A stretch of DNA of 64,000 bases from Idiomarina sp. (GCA_020831965.1 JAFIFP010000009.1:1-64000); one strand, 5' to 3'; positions 9,383 through 18,198 are shown, numbered from the stretch's first letter. The notes: generated from the letters alone by a model not told the origin. Made by a program: numbers and translations.

Positions 9383-9649
9383 TTAATATACCACCTGCTG
9401 GTCAGCACCCCAACTACCGTTGAGGGATTGCCCGAGTAAGAAATAGTCGTAGTCTGAGTTCGAGTTCCACTGCAGATTTATGGTGGTTCCCGACCGCTCC
9501 GCTTGAGTGATGCTGGGCATCAATGGTGTACATGGCCCGCCAATTGAGGCGGCATCACATTCGGGGAACGAGGCGCTACCAGACAGAGCAGGCAAGCTGA
9601 ACCCTGATAGGAAAACGGCAATAAACAAGAGGCCCATTCTAGGGTTCAT
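9383..9649 (-). pseudogene. 5' fragment of the FN3-like repeat gene, with signal peptide
   Basis: The likely start is the ATG at 9649-9647, preceded by AAAGGA at about 7 bases. It encodes a signal peptide (MNPRMGLLFIAVFLSGF, then a small-residue cleavage region), a Cys-containing linker and the first half of a fibronectin-III-like repeat ending NGSWGADQQVVY. It then meets TAA at 9385-9383. Translation in the same frame past the TAA gives the second half of the repeat (VVRGNTYAFRVAAC) with no base missing. A single nonsense change therefore separates the secretion signal from the 1200-residue body. Either the gene is inactivated, or a sequencing error or readthrough restores it. Intact length would be about 1295 residues. 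Confidence 0.7.
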
Positions 9650-9793
9650 ATGGCAGTCCTTTGCAAGACAAAATAAAATTTTGCAAAAATTTAACAACCC
9701 AATAAAGATGAAGCAACAACTTTTTAACTTTTTTATTCACTTAAGGAGGTAGATGGGCTACTTATTCAGATCGGTAATACGACTGGAGGTGTT

Positions 9794-10042
9794 ATGAGTC
9801 AATGCCTAAGCTCACACAATGACTCTGATTCTCAAAGATCGTGAGAAAGACTTATTTATATAGAAAGAATCACTTGTGAAGCCAGCTACGAACTCTGGTT
9901 GCGTGCAGGGGTTACGACTCTATTTGGATTAATCATGTTGATATCTAACTTAGTCACGAACCATGCTGGCTAGCGAATTCTCGATGTAACTGCATTAGTA
10001 CTTCTATGTCACTCAGCAAGCTTTGCTGGATTTGTAATCAAG
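9794..10042 (+). pseudogene. Decayed 5' part of a membrane-protein gene
   Basis: GGAGGT at 9785-9790 precedes an ATG at 9794. The frame is then interrupted by TGA at 9842 and TAG at 9971, but stays continuous with the 77-codon frame starting at 10043. Between the stops it encodes ERLIYIERITCEASYELWLR and hydrophobic stretches (TTLFGLIMLISNLV; DVTALVLLC). Together with the downstream frame this would be a protein of about 160 residues with four hydrophobic segments. I do not recognise the family. Confidence 0.45.
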
Positions 10043-10276
10043 ATGATTTCTGCAGACAGAATTGAAATGAGCCATCAGACAAACAGGTACTGGAGGGTTG
10101 TCGGTTTCAGTGTTCTCATAACCTTGATAGCGGTATGTCTATATCTTTTATCCGACTTCGAGCACACATTAATGAATATAGACTTTAACGATGGAGTGCT
10201 CGCATGCTTACTTATTCTTATTACCAAGAACATCATAGAAGGACGAACAGAAAGGTTTAGGAAGAAACTAAAATAG
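10043..10276 (+). CDS. Small membrane protein, probably the tail of a broken gene
   Basis: 77 residues with two hydrophobic segments (about 19-36 and 50-62) and a basic C-terminus (RTERFRKKLK). No ribosome binding site of note precedes the ATG at 10043. The same frame continues upstream through two stops to a well-placed start at 9794. It is therefore more likely the 3' end of a decayed gene than an independent one. No recognised family. It lies between the accessory Rhs region and the core genes. Confidence 0.4.
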   Translation: MISADRIEMSHQTNRYWRVVGFSVLITLIAVCLYLLSDFEHTLMNIDFNDGVLACLLILITKNIIEGRTERFRKKLK

Positions 10277-10408
10277 CTTTCATAAGAGTTGAGTTAGTTT
10301 AGCGGCTCAGCATATAGATTCGCTTTAGTGTCTAAATGTTTACAACCGGCGCACCTGCCTGAGCCGCCTATAGTTGAGGCGAATTTGGCTAGAGTTTAAC
10401 GCTTAGCT

Positions 10409-10939
10409 TCAACGCCCTGACAGTGCTTCGAGGGTTTCGGCCCAGCGTTGTACCCAGTCGGGCAGTTCCGGTGACTCTGAGCCTTCATGGCCAGTGGCTG
10501 CAATTAACTCGGCAGGAGCTATACCGCCCGAGCGCTTGCTCCAGAACATACCACGCACAACCACAAGTGCTGCAAGCTGATCGTTTTCATTCAGAATGCG
10601 ATGTTCAAGGTAGGCCCATTTGTGGTTCCAGCCTAACAAGCGAGACTCAATGTAAAAGCGGTCGAAGGCCTTGAGTTGCTTAACATAGCGCGCAGTGACA
10701 TCGCCGATAACAGGGATACAGCCTTGCTTGCGGGCCACTTGAAAACAGCCAGTACGAATAAACCAATCCATGCGTCCCAAGTCGGCAAATGTCAGATATC
10801 GACCGTTATTCACATGGAAGTTTAAGTCTAAGTCATGGGGCAATACCCGCGAGCGAACCCGCAGTGTGTCGAAGGGTTCACACTGGGGTTCACGTGCACG
10901 TTTAATTAGAATCCAGGCGAGTCGCCCGAGTAGACTCAT
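10409..10939 (-). CDS. Acyl-CoA thioesterase-like hotdog protein (4HBT_2 / THEM6-like)
   Basis: A 176-residue single-domain protein. The motif HDLDLNFHVNNGRYLTFADL with the following MDW is typical of 4HBT_2 hotdog proteins, in which the D..HVNN.RY region lies at the active site. It probably hydrolyses a fatty acyl or aryl thioester; the substrate cannot be told. It is the second gene of a pair: its ATG (10939-10937) overlaps the TAA of the oxygenase gene by one base, so the two are co-translated. The C-terminal ~40 residues are family-variable. Confidence 0.75.
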   Translation of the reverse strand: MSLLGRLAWILIKRAREPQCEPFDTLRVRSRVLPHDLDLNFHVNNGRYLTFADLGRMDWFIRTGCFQVARKQGCIPVIGDVTARYVKQLKAFDRFYIESRLLGWNHKWAYLEHRILNENDQLAALVVVRGMFWSKRSGGIAPAELIAATGHEGSESPELPDWVQRWAETLEALSGR

Positions 10940-11871
10940 TATTTAATCAACCCGATTTCGCGCAAGCGCTCCATCAGGTAGTCGTCTGCGGTAATCGCCG
11001 GTTCACGTTTTGGATTGTCGGCAGTCACACAGCTCTCTAGTGCGTCAATCACCACGTCAGGATTGAAGTGCAGGAAGAACGGAATCGAGTAGCGCGATGA
11101 CTTGTTAAATGGCGCTGGTGGATTCACCACGCGATGCGTTGTCGATGGCAACACGCCGTTGGTGAGGCGCTGCAACATATCACCCACGTTACAGATAATT
11201 GCGCCTTCTAAAATAGTGACTGGAATCCAAGCACCTGACTTCGATAGCACTTCAAGGCCAGGTTCGCGAGAACCCACCAATAAGGTAATCACATTAATGT
11301 CTTCGTGGGCCGCTGCGCGTACTGAGGGCGTACCTTCATCCACGATCGGCGGATAATGCAATGGGCGCAAAATCGAGTTTCCGTGATTCACCCGTGACTT
11401 GAAGTAATCCCGTGGTTGCTTCAGATATACTGCAATACCTTCCAGTACTCGGTTACCTAAGGCGTCTAGAGCTTCGAATAATGCCGTCATATGTTCGCGG
11501 AACTCTGGCAGTTCTTTTGGCCAAATGTTTGGTGTCAGCTGTGGATATGCTGGTTCACCTTCCACTTCGCGACCCACATGCCAGAACTCTTTCAAATCCA
11601 CATGCTTTGCGTCTTTAGCAATCTCTGTTCCGAATGGCGTATAACCACGCGCGCCACCACCACCCGGTTGGTGATATTGCTTCTTTACTTCTTCTGGCAG
11701 ATCAAACAACGTGCGAGTCGTGTCTAACGCCTGCATAATTTGCTGAGATGGAATACCGTGATTCGTCAGTGCAACGAAACCATTCCCTTCATAGCCTTGC
11801 CCAATTGCTTGAACAAACGCATTAAAATCTTGGTCATACTGACCAACGTCAACATGTGGAATTGAACTCAT
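10939..11871 (-). CDS. Isopenicillin-N-synthase-type 2-oxoglutarate/Fe(II) oxygenase
   Basis: 310 residues from the ATG at 11871 (MSSIPHVDVGQYDQ). A frame up to 11985 is open, but the 38 extra residues look non-native and conserved sequence begins at 11871. The N-terminal DIOX_N-like domain has GFVALTNHGIP and GGGGARGYTPFG. The catalytic jelly roll has the Fe(II) ligands HED (in AAHEDINVITLL) and a later His in TTHRVVNP, followed by RYSIPFF, whose Arg/Ser bind 2-oxoglutarate. The family includes plant and bacterial dioxygenases of diverse small molecules. The substrate is not predictable here. The gene is coupled to the thioesterase downstream. Confidence 0.85.
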   Translation of the reverse strand: MSSIPHVDVGQYDQDFNAFVQAIGQGYEGNGFVALTNHGIPSQQIMQALDTTRTLFDLPEEVKKQYHQPGGGGARGYTPFGTEIAKDAKHVDLKEFWHVGREVEGEPAYPQLTPNIWPKELPEFREHMTALFEALDALGNRVLEGIAVYLKQPRDYFKSRVNHGNSILRPLHYPPIVDEGTPSVRAAAHEDINVITLLVGSREPGLEVLSKSGAWIPVTILEGAIICNVGDMLQRLTNGVLPSTTHRVVNPPAPFNKSSRYSIPFFLHFNPDVVIDALESCVTADNPKREPAITADDYLMERLREIGLIK

Positions 11872-12048
11872 AATAACTGCCCTGCGGGTATCCTGTGCCG
11901 AAGCACTGCTGTGACTCCAAGCTAAATCTAAAGATTTAGCAAAACCTTTGGATCCTAGCCTTGTGTGCCATGAAGTACAAGGCACAACGCTAGTCTTTCT
12001 AGGTGAAATTACGTTATTCTAAGTGCACACTTTATGGGGAGCATTTTC

Positions 12049-12426
12049 ATGCCTCAAGATCGGTCAGCAGCGAAGCGCAAACGAACAGCAGAATATCCGC
12101 CGCTGATACCCGCTTGGCTGCGAATTATGGGCTGGTCTTTGGTGGGTGCCCTAGCCATTGCTTGGGGGCTCCCCTTACTTTACGAAATCTATGTGTGGCT
12201 CACGCCCACCTTGGCGCCAGATATTGAAGCTCGGATGCGCCAATTCGCAGAGCGAACTGCAATGATTTTTGCTTTAGTCGTTTTCGTGCTCGGCATATTG
12301 GTTGGGTTACGCCGTTGGCAATGGATGCGCAAACGCCGACGGTTACGTGAGATGATTCAAGCACAAAAAAAGCGCAAACTTGCAGAACAAGCACAAAATC
12401 GAACATCAACGGAGGAAACACCATGA
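12049..12426 (+). CDS. Hypothetical small membrane protein
   Basis: 125 residues from the ATG at 12049, chosen because GGGGAGC lies about 6 bases upstream. An earlier ATG at 12034 lies within that Shine-Dalgarno region. It has a basic N-terminus, two transmembrane segments (about residues 26-50 and 69-87), then a strongly basic tail (RKRRRLREMIQAQKKRKL). Its stop overlaps the next gene as ATGA, so the two are probably made together. It is divergent from the oxygenase gene. No family recognised. Confidence 0.65.
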   Translation: MPQDRSAAKRKRTAEYPPLIPAWLRIMGWSLVGALAIAWGLPLLYEIYVWLTPTLAPDIEARMRQFAERTAMIFALVVFVLGILVGLRRWQWMRKRRRLREMIQAQKKRKLAEQAQNRTSTEETP

Positions 12427-12920
12427 AACAACGGACGCTTTGGACCACTCTTTTCGCCTCGGCTTGGATACTTGGCAGTTTAGCCGCTTGCGCACCCTAT
12501 CAAGATGAAGCAGAAGAAACTGCACCAGACAGCCCGCAGACCGAATATGCGGCTGAAGAACAGCAACACGCTGAAGACATGCCAGTACAAGCAGAAGTTG
12601 CCGAGTATCAAATGTCTGACATGAACCAGTTGCTTCGAGACATTCGTGCCGCTGCCGCCGATCCCCGTGCTACCGAACTTGCCAGCTGTCAATTACAACC
12701 CATTGGCGCGAAGCCATGCGGCGGTCCTGAAGCATATATCTTGTACTCTGCCGAAACGGCAGACGTTGAACGTTTAGAAACTTTGGCGCAACGCTACACA
12801 GAACTCGCACGTATCCGTAACGAACGCGAAAGCTTGGTATCCGACTGTGCGGTACTTGAACGCCCGCAAGTAAACCTGCGTAGCGGTGTCTGTACCACCG
12901 AACGGACAGCGGATTATTAA
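12423..12920 (+). CDS. Hypothetical lipoprotein
   Basis: 165 residues. The signal peptide ends in a lipobox (GSLAAC, Cys about residue 23), so it is probably a lipoprotein. An acidic Glu/Gln/Ala-rich spacer follows, then a globular part with four further Cys (SCQLQPIGAKPCGG; SDCAV; SGVC) that could form two disulfides in the periplasm. The ATG overlaps the stop of the upstream membrane-protein gene by four bases. Function unknown. Confidence 0.7.
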   Translation: MKQRTLWTTLFASAWILGSLAACAPYQDEAEETAPDSPQTEYAAEEQQHAEDMPVQAEVAEYQMSDMNQLLRDIRAAAADPRATELASCQLQPIGAKPCGGPEAYILYSAETADVERLETLAQRYTELARIRNERESLVSDCAVLERPQVNLRSGVCTTERTADY

Positions 12921-12959
12921 TTCAGTTCCAACACTGCTAAGTACTAGATAAGAAGTGCT

Positions 12960-13652
12960 ATGACTGATTTTATTGGTATCTATGATGAAGCGCTCCCAAA
13001 GGAATTTTGTGAGCGCTTTTTAGCGCGTTTCGAACAAAGCCGCCATCAGCAGCCGGGGCGCACCGGAGCAGGCGTGGAGCCAGACAAAAAAGTTTCAACA
13101 GATATCGCGCTAGATTCCCATCCGGAATTTGCGGACGACTTGAAGTTAATTCGCGAGACCACCGCGCGTTATGTACTCGAGTACTTTAAACAGCATCACT
13201 TTGGTTTGATTGCGCCAGTGGCCTTGAAAGTTCGCGACCCACGCACGCAAGAAGTCGTCAATCTCACGCACGACAATTTTGCGGAACTTGGTCAGGGCAA
13301 TGAAGATGCATACATGCGACTATTGTATCGACTCGGTCCAATTCAGGCGCAAAAGTACCTTAAGAATCAAGGCAACTACAATTACTGGCATTGCGAAGTC
13401 TACCCACAGAAGGACAGTGTCGAGGCACTCCACCGCACCTTGTTATTCATGTATTACTTGAATGACGTGGACGAAGGTGGCACCACGGATTTTTATTACC
13501 AGAACAAGCAAATCCCGCCCCGTCAGGGCCGAATGGTTATTGCTCCGGCCTACTTTACCCATACACACCGTGGCACAACGCCCTTAAGTGATGACAAGTA
13601 TATTCTTACGAGTTGGGTGTTGATGAATCCGGGGAACGTGCTGTTTGGTTAA
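12960..13652 (+). CDS. Prolyl-4-hydroxylase-like 2OG-Fe(II) oxygenase
   Basis: A 230-residue single-domain protein. The likely metal site is H-x-E in NYWHCEVYP plus the His in YFTHTHRG. RGTTPLSDDKYILTSW at the end supplies the conserved basic residue for 2-oxoglutarate, and YLNDVDEGGTTDF is a common strand-turn of this superfamily. Glu in place of the usual Asp in HxD is worth noting, but homologues of this shape may share it. The substrate is unknown. Its 3' end overlaps the convergent rhombosortase gene by 47 bases. Confidence 0.75.
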   Translation: MTDFIGIYDEALPKEFCERFLARFEQSRHQQPGRTGAGVEPDKKVSTDIALDSHPEFADDLKLIRETTARYVLEYFKQHHFGLIAPVALKVRDPRTQEVVNLTHDNFAELGQGNEDAYMRLLYRLGPIQAQKYLKNQGNYNYWHCEVYPQKDSVEALHRTLLFMYYLNDVDEGGTTDFYYQNKQIPPRQGRMVIAPAYFTHTHRGTTPLSDDKYILTSWVLMNPGNVLFG

Positions 13653-14229
13653 ATCGTCGCCAGCCAATTTGCGCAGCCGCGAGCAAGACACCCGCAATGA
13701 CGCCATAGAAGTGCGCCGCGACCGCTAGATCAAGAGCGCTCGTCGGTGTTCCCCAGAAGTAGTCCCAGGTTACCAGCAAGCTCATGCCCAGCAGCATGCC
13801 CACACCGAAACGCACCTTGCGGTCAATGTCATGACAAGCGCCCCAAGCAAACATGCCATATAGCACACCAGAAAAGCCCACGTAATAGCCAATCTCAGGA
13901 CTTGTCACTAGCATACCGAGATTGGCACCCGCACCGATCCAAATCACTACGGGTACATAGCGCCAGCCCACTGCATGCTCGGCAAATAGGAACCACATCA
14001 AAAGAATGCCCAAAAGGTTCATCAGCAGATGAGACCAGCTCAGGTGTACCCATTGACCGCTGATGATCCGCCACCATTGTCCTTCAAGAATCAACGACCG
14101 CTCATAGGTCAACTGAAACAGCAGCGACTCGGGTAGAACAAAAATCAGCACAAGCAACAATGCCACCAAAAGTGGTGGCATTGTATAACGCGGTTCTGTA
14201 GGCAAGCGTTGCCACAAAGTTGCGATCAT
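13606..14229 (-). CDS. rrtA: Rhombosortase (rhomboid-type GlyGly-CTERM protease)
   Basis: A 207-residue polytopic protein with about six membrane spans. The rhomboid catalytic dyad is seen as Ser in YVGFSGVLYGMFAWG and His in AAHFYGVIAG. The oxyanion-hole helix motif is HLLMNLLG. Short length and this motif spacing match rhombosortases, which cleave and help sort proteins with a C-terminal GlyGly-CTERM anchor. No GlyGly-CTERM protein was noticed in this window, so the substrates lie elsewhere. It sits 34 bases downstream of the S9 peptidase gene and is probably co-transcribed with it. Confidence 0.8.
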   Translation of the reverse strand: MIATLWQRLPTEPRYTMPPLLVALLLVLIFVLPESLLFQLTYERSLILEGQWWRIISGQWVHLSWSHLLMNLLGILLMWFLFAEHAVGWRYVPVVIWIGAGANLGMLVTSPEIGYYVGFSGVLYGMFAWGACHDIDRKVRFGVGMLLGMSLLVTWDYFWGTPTSALDLAVAAHFYGVIAGVLLAAAQIGWRRFNQTARSPDSSTPNS

Positions 14230-14263
14230 GAAGTCTCGCCTGTGGGTTAAGAGCGTCTATTCA

Positions 14264-16693
14264 TTACTCTTCAGGGTAGAGGTATTCCCACCACTCTGGT
14301 TGATCTTTCAAATGCTTGTCAAAGAAAGCCATGTAAGTCTGCCACCAATGCAAGCGCGGCTCGCGACGGTTAATCGCATGGTCTTCACCGAGGTATTCCA
14401 CCAGTTCTACCTCTTTACCCAATACTTTGAGTGCGGTGTACATCATGTGACTTTCACCGGCCGGCACGTTAGTGTCTGCATCGCCATGAATCAAGAGCAT
14501 CGGAGCAGTAACGCGGTCCGCGTGATACACCGGACTGCGGCCCGTGTAGAGCTCTTGGTTATTCCATGGGAAAGAGCCTTTGCTTGCCTCACCCGAATAT
14601 AAGAAACCCCACCAGCCTTGGCCCCAATATGAAGTGATATTGCTGATGCCCGCATGAGACATAGAAGCACTGAAAATATCAGTCATTGTGGCGACCAACA
14701 TGGTCATAAAGCCACCATAAGATGCACCTAAGTGCCCTACGCGATCAGCATCCACGAAATCATGCGCCTCCAAGAAGCGCGTGGTGCCTTGAATGATGTC
14801 TTCGGCCGTATACTCACCCCACGCATTCACATGACGCGCTGAGAACTCTTGGCCGTAACCAATGGTACCAGTCGGCTGCATGACGTAGACCACATAGCCT
14901 TGCGCGGCCCACAAATTAAATGGGTAGCGACCGGTAAATGCTCGTTGAACCGGTGTCGTACCGCCATAGTAGTAAACAAGTGCGGGGTATTGCTGGCGCT
15001 CATTGAAATTCGGCGGCAAATAGACACGACCATAAATAGTATCGCCACGCTCGTTGCGGAAATTCCATTCCCGAACATCACGGATAGTGTTATGTCGATA
15101 GAACTCTGGCGCACTGTCCCAAATAACTGAGGCAGAACTCGCGTTCACCGCCATCTGCCCCATGCGACTTGGCGTCGTTGCTCCTGTGCCAGCGAATACC
15201 ACTCGTGGAATCTCTTCTTGAGTCACACTAAAGGTGTCTACTACATCAATTCCGGTGTTTAAACGACCAAACTGCTGACCTTCGACGCGGAAGCGGAACA
15301 GTTGCGTAGTATCGCGCTCTGTCACTTGCAGCAGCACATCACCATTTGCCATAGCACGTGCGTTACTGATGGAAGGATCGAAATCTCGGCTGAGTGCGTT
15401 GACGCTGCCATCATGTAATAAGCGATAGAGTTGGCCATCGTAGTTGTTGGATAACAAGTCATCCGGCAGATTCTTGCCCGCACCATCACCGAACTCTGGG
15501 CCGGCGACCACATAAATATCATCACCCACATAGAACGCTTGATTCAGTGTACGGTGGGTACCTAAGTCGCGGAGCTCTCCCGAAGCCACATCAACTTCTG
15601 CAAGTAAGGAACTCGAATGAGGCGGTTCCGCGTAGTCCACATTGCGGCGCGTCACGAGGATGCGTTCGCCCGACGCATGCGCGTCGTGAAAACTCAACGT
15701 GGTGGCGTCTTGTGTGAGCTGACGCAACACCCCTGATGCCGCATTAAGCACGTAGAGTTGGCTGTTATTGCGGAAATAGGTCCAGCGGTCTTCCAAGGCA
15801 CGATAGCGCTTCGTCAAGCCACCATCTTGCTCGCCTTGCTTGTTCCAACTTAAAATCAGTGACTCCGAAGTCAACCAATGCAAACCGCCAATACCCGTAT
15901 GCGATGACGTTAATTGGCGTAAAGACAGGTCACTTAAATCCAGTAGTTGCACCCGGCCACCTTCAATCCATGCCAATTGCTGACCATCTGGATGCCAAGC
16001 AAAACTGCCGGCACTGCCGTTTTGCCAACGATATAGGGTGCGCTGTTGCGCTACATCATAAATCTGCAAATCGACCTGTGCCGTGTTGCCGGTTTCAGGC
16101 GAAAACTGGTCACGACGCCACACCACATACTGCCCAGTCGGAGAAGCATTCACAAACGACGTGACTTGCGCATCGAAAATCTGCACAGGATTAATACGCA
16201 GTGAATCGGGCATGGCCGTGCTGATTCGAACATGATCTTGCTTACCAGACCATTCAATGCTGACATTCGACCATTCTTCAGCACCTTCAATCAATACCAG
16301 AATCTGGTGATCGCCAGTTTGCAACACAAGGCTCGTGCTGCCGTTGCTTGTGGTCTGCCGCTCACCATTCACATAAACGGTGACGTGCTCAGCACCTTCT
16401 ACTTTCAAGTCGCCTTGCGTAAAGCGCGAGGTGCCAGCGGGCAATTGGAGAATAGCCACTCCTGCAGCTTCCCCCCGTAACTCATTTAAGCTTGTCCCCC
16501 CCGGAAGACTGTTCAAATGGGGGCGAATGAGCGTGTCACGCAATGCATTCGCTTGATCACTTTCAGCAAGTGCAATGCCAATTTTTTCAGCGTCGACAGT
16601 GTGAACCCACACCTGACTCCGATCGACTGCGGCTGCAGTAAAAGATAACAACAGCCCAAACCATACAATGACGCGAATTCCTGTCTTCATCAT
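14264..16693 (-). CDS. S9-family (prolyl oligopeptidase/DPP-IV-like) serine peptidase
   Basis: 809 residues with a signal peptide (about 1-22), so periplasmic or secreted. The N-terminal two thirds is a beta-propeller region of WD-like strands (YVVWRRDQFSP; FAWHPDGQQLAWIEGG). The C-terminal alpha/beta hydrolase domain carries the triad Ser658 (GASYGG), Asp738 or 740 (IHGDADTNVP) and His772 (GEDHAI). Such enzymes release dipeptides or cleave oligopeptides, often after Pro. The family contains both exo- and endo-peptidases, so exact specificity is open. AAGG about 8 bases before the ATG supports the start. It is divergent from the outer-membrane barrel gene. Confidence 0.9.
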   Translation of the reverse strand: MMKTGIRVIVWFGLLLSFTAAAVDRSQVWVHTVDAEKIGIALAESDQANALRDTLIRPHLNSLPGGTSLNELRGEAAGVAILQLPAGTSRFTQGDLKVEGAEHVTVYVNGERQTTSNGSTSLVLQTGDHQILVLIEGAEEWSNVSIEWSGKQDHVRISTAMPDSLRINPVQIFDAQVTSFVNASPTGQYVVWRRDQFSPETGNTAQVDLQIYDVAQQRTLYRWQNGSAGSFAWHPDGQQLAWIEGGRVQLLDLSDLSLRQLTSSHTGIGGLHWLTSESLILSWNKQGEQDGGLTKRYRALEDRWTYFRNNSQLYVLNAASGVLRQLTQDATTLSFHDAHASGERILVTRRNVDYAEPPHSSSLLAEVDVASGELRDLGTHRTLNQAFYVGDDIYVVAGPEFGDGAGKNLPDDLLSNNYDGQLYRLLHDGSVNALSRDFDPSISNARAMANGDVLLQVTERDTTQLFRFRVEGQQFGRLNTGIDVVDTFSVTQEEIPRVVFAGTGATTPSRMGQMAVNASSASVIWDSAPEFYRHNTIRDVREWNFRNERGDTIYGRVYLPPNFNERQQYPALVYYYGGTTPVQRAFTGRYPFNLWAAQGYVVYVMQPTGTIGYGQEFSARHVNAWGEYTAEDIIQGTTRFLEAHDFVDADRVGHLGASYGGFMTMLVATMTDIFSASMSHAGISNITSYWGQGWWGFLYSGEASKGSFPWNNQELYTGRSPVYHADRVTAPMLLIHGDADTNVPAGESHMMYTALKVLGKEVELVEYLGEDHAINRREPRLHWWQTYMAFFDKHLKDQPEWWEYLYPEE

Positions 16694-16839
16694 TCGTTGT
16701 CGCCTTCTTCAATCTAAACGAAATGTAATAATTTCGTATGATACATGAATTGAACGAATTTGGGGTGCGAATAGACTTGCACCACTTGCCGTTAATCGTA
16801 AGAATGCAGTAAGAATTTCACAATTGCAGGTGAGTAAAG

Positions 16840-17493
16840 ATGGCGTTTCATCAGCTCGTGCCAGTCCGAATTTCTAGTTTCCTGCTGCTAATCAGCTTGC
16901 TTCCAATCAGCGCAGCGCAAGCCAACTGGTATCCCAGTGCAGCAGGCCCTATTTTCCCCACGCTGTATCAACCACCTTTGAACAATTTAGATATTCGTTT
17001 CGGCGAACTGCGTACCGATGATTGGAGCGACTATGCGCAAGGTCGCTCATTAGCAGGCTCCATCCATGTGGGAAATCGATTTCTCGTTGCAGGCCGCTAT
17101 GAAGACTTAACCCGCTCCATCTTTGCAAGTGATACCGGACTGACCTTTCGTGAAACAGAGGTCAGCATCGGTCGTTTTGCTCAAACGGGTATCGGTGTAT
17201 GGGCGGAAACACGAGCGATTTACGGCACCCAAGTACGACGTAGCCCCCTGCCGAATGCTTTAGAGCGCGACACTGACTACTACGGTATTGGCGTACATTT
17301 CCGAGAAACCGCAGGTCCTTTTGAAGTGAGCGTTGGAGTCGATTGGGTGCATCTGGCAGAACAGAGCACTAGTGAAATTCGCTTACAAGGCAATGCATGG
17401 GTTTATCTGTGGCGCAATTTTGCGCTAGGACTGCATTACGCGCATCGGCCTGATGAGGCCATTCGTGGCATCGCCTTTCGCTTCTCATTTTAG
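16840..17493 (+). CDS. Outer-membrane beta-barrel-like protein (first of a pair)
   Basis: 217 residues with a signal peptide (about 1-28, cleavage after AQA). The mature part alternates aromatic and polar residues, and the protein ends in FRFSF, the C-terminal aromatic signature of outer-membrane barrels. AGGTGA about 7 bases upstream supports the ATG. It shares pattern with the next gene: GRYEDLTRS, then TGLTFRETEVSIGR, matches GTYQQARYR, then GATFRESVADIGA. The two therefore look like tandem paralogues. Size suggests an eight-strand barrel. Function unknown. Confidence 0.65.
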   Translation: MAFHQLVPVRISSFLLLISLLPISAAQANWYPSAAGPIFPTLYQPPLNNLDIRFGELRTDDWSDYAQGRSLAGSIHVGNRFLVAGRYEDLTRSIFASDTGLTFRETEVSIGRFAQTGIGVWAETRAIYGTQVRRSPLPNALERDTDYYGIGVHFRETAGPFEVSVGVDWVHLAEQSTSEIRLQGNAWVYLWRNFALGLHYAHRPDEAIRGIAFRFSF

Positions 17494-17616
17494 GTTGTCT
17501 TTTTCGCCGATTTTTACGCAACCAAGTCGGCCTCCAATGAGTAAGTCATGTTAAACTCGGCGCATTCATTGGAATAACTCTCGACAGCATCACCAGATAA
17601 AAGGAAGGAATAGCTC

Positions 17617-18198
17617 ATGTTGACACGTACTCCCCGGATTGCTGCGGTTACCTTGGCCGCACTTGGCTTCATGACACTCCCGGCTCATGCGATCAACCTC
17701 ACCCAGCCGAGCTACACCCATTTTTCTGCCGCGTATATCGACAGTAATCGCGCACAAGGCGGCTTGTTTTTCGACATGGAACTAGAGCTAGACCATAAGT
17801 TCTTTGTGCACGGAACCTACCAGCAAGCCAGATATCGCCGTTCCAGCGGTGCTACATTCCGTGAATCTGTTGCCGATATTGGCGCTGGGCGCTATTTCAC
17901 TATTTCAGATGGCGTGACGTGGGATGTGTCGGCGTCTGTGGGAAGAATCTCCAACAGCGGCAATCTATTTTCCACAGGGAATAACTTTCATACTCTGAAC
18001 ACCGGCTTCCGTCATCGCTTCGACGCATTCGAAACGCGCATTGGTTATCGCTACATTAAGCAAGAAGGCCTCGATGCGGCTCACGGTGCTGTCGCCTCTG
18101 GTTGGTGGTATTTTGCTCCACAAATGTCGGTCGGTGTGACCTATTCGAACGTCTACAATCGCTCTGCATGGGGCTTCGGAACACGGATCCTGTTCTAA
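17617..18198 (+). CDS. Outer-membrane beta-barrel-like protein (second of a pair)
   Basis: 193 residues with a signal peptide cleaved after AHA (about residue 25). Short amphipathic strands follow (HKFFVHGTYQQARYR; FETRIGYRYIKQ) and the C-terminus is RILF, a typical barrel terminus. GGAAGG lies upstream of the ATG. It resembles the preceding gene in length and in the TFRE..(A/S)DIG.GR segment. Role unknown; no lipid-A-modifying active-site motif was recognised. Confidence 0.65.
   Translation: MLTRTPRIAAVTLAALGFMTLPAHAINLTQPSYTHFSAAYIDSNRAQGGLFFDMELELDHKFFVHGTYQQARYRRSSGATFRESVADIGAGRYFTISDGVTWDVSASVGRISNSGNLFSTGNNFHTLNTGFRHRFDAFETRIGYRYIKQEGLDAAHGAVASGWWYFAPQMSVGVTYSNVYNRSAWGFGTRILF

Noticed and set aside
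10312-10367. 9-bp inverted repeat (GCGGCTCAG / CTGAGCCGC) as a terminator for the thioesterase operon
   Set aside because: The loop is 38 bases and no T run follows on the minus strand, so a working terminator is doubtful.
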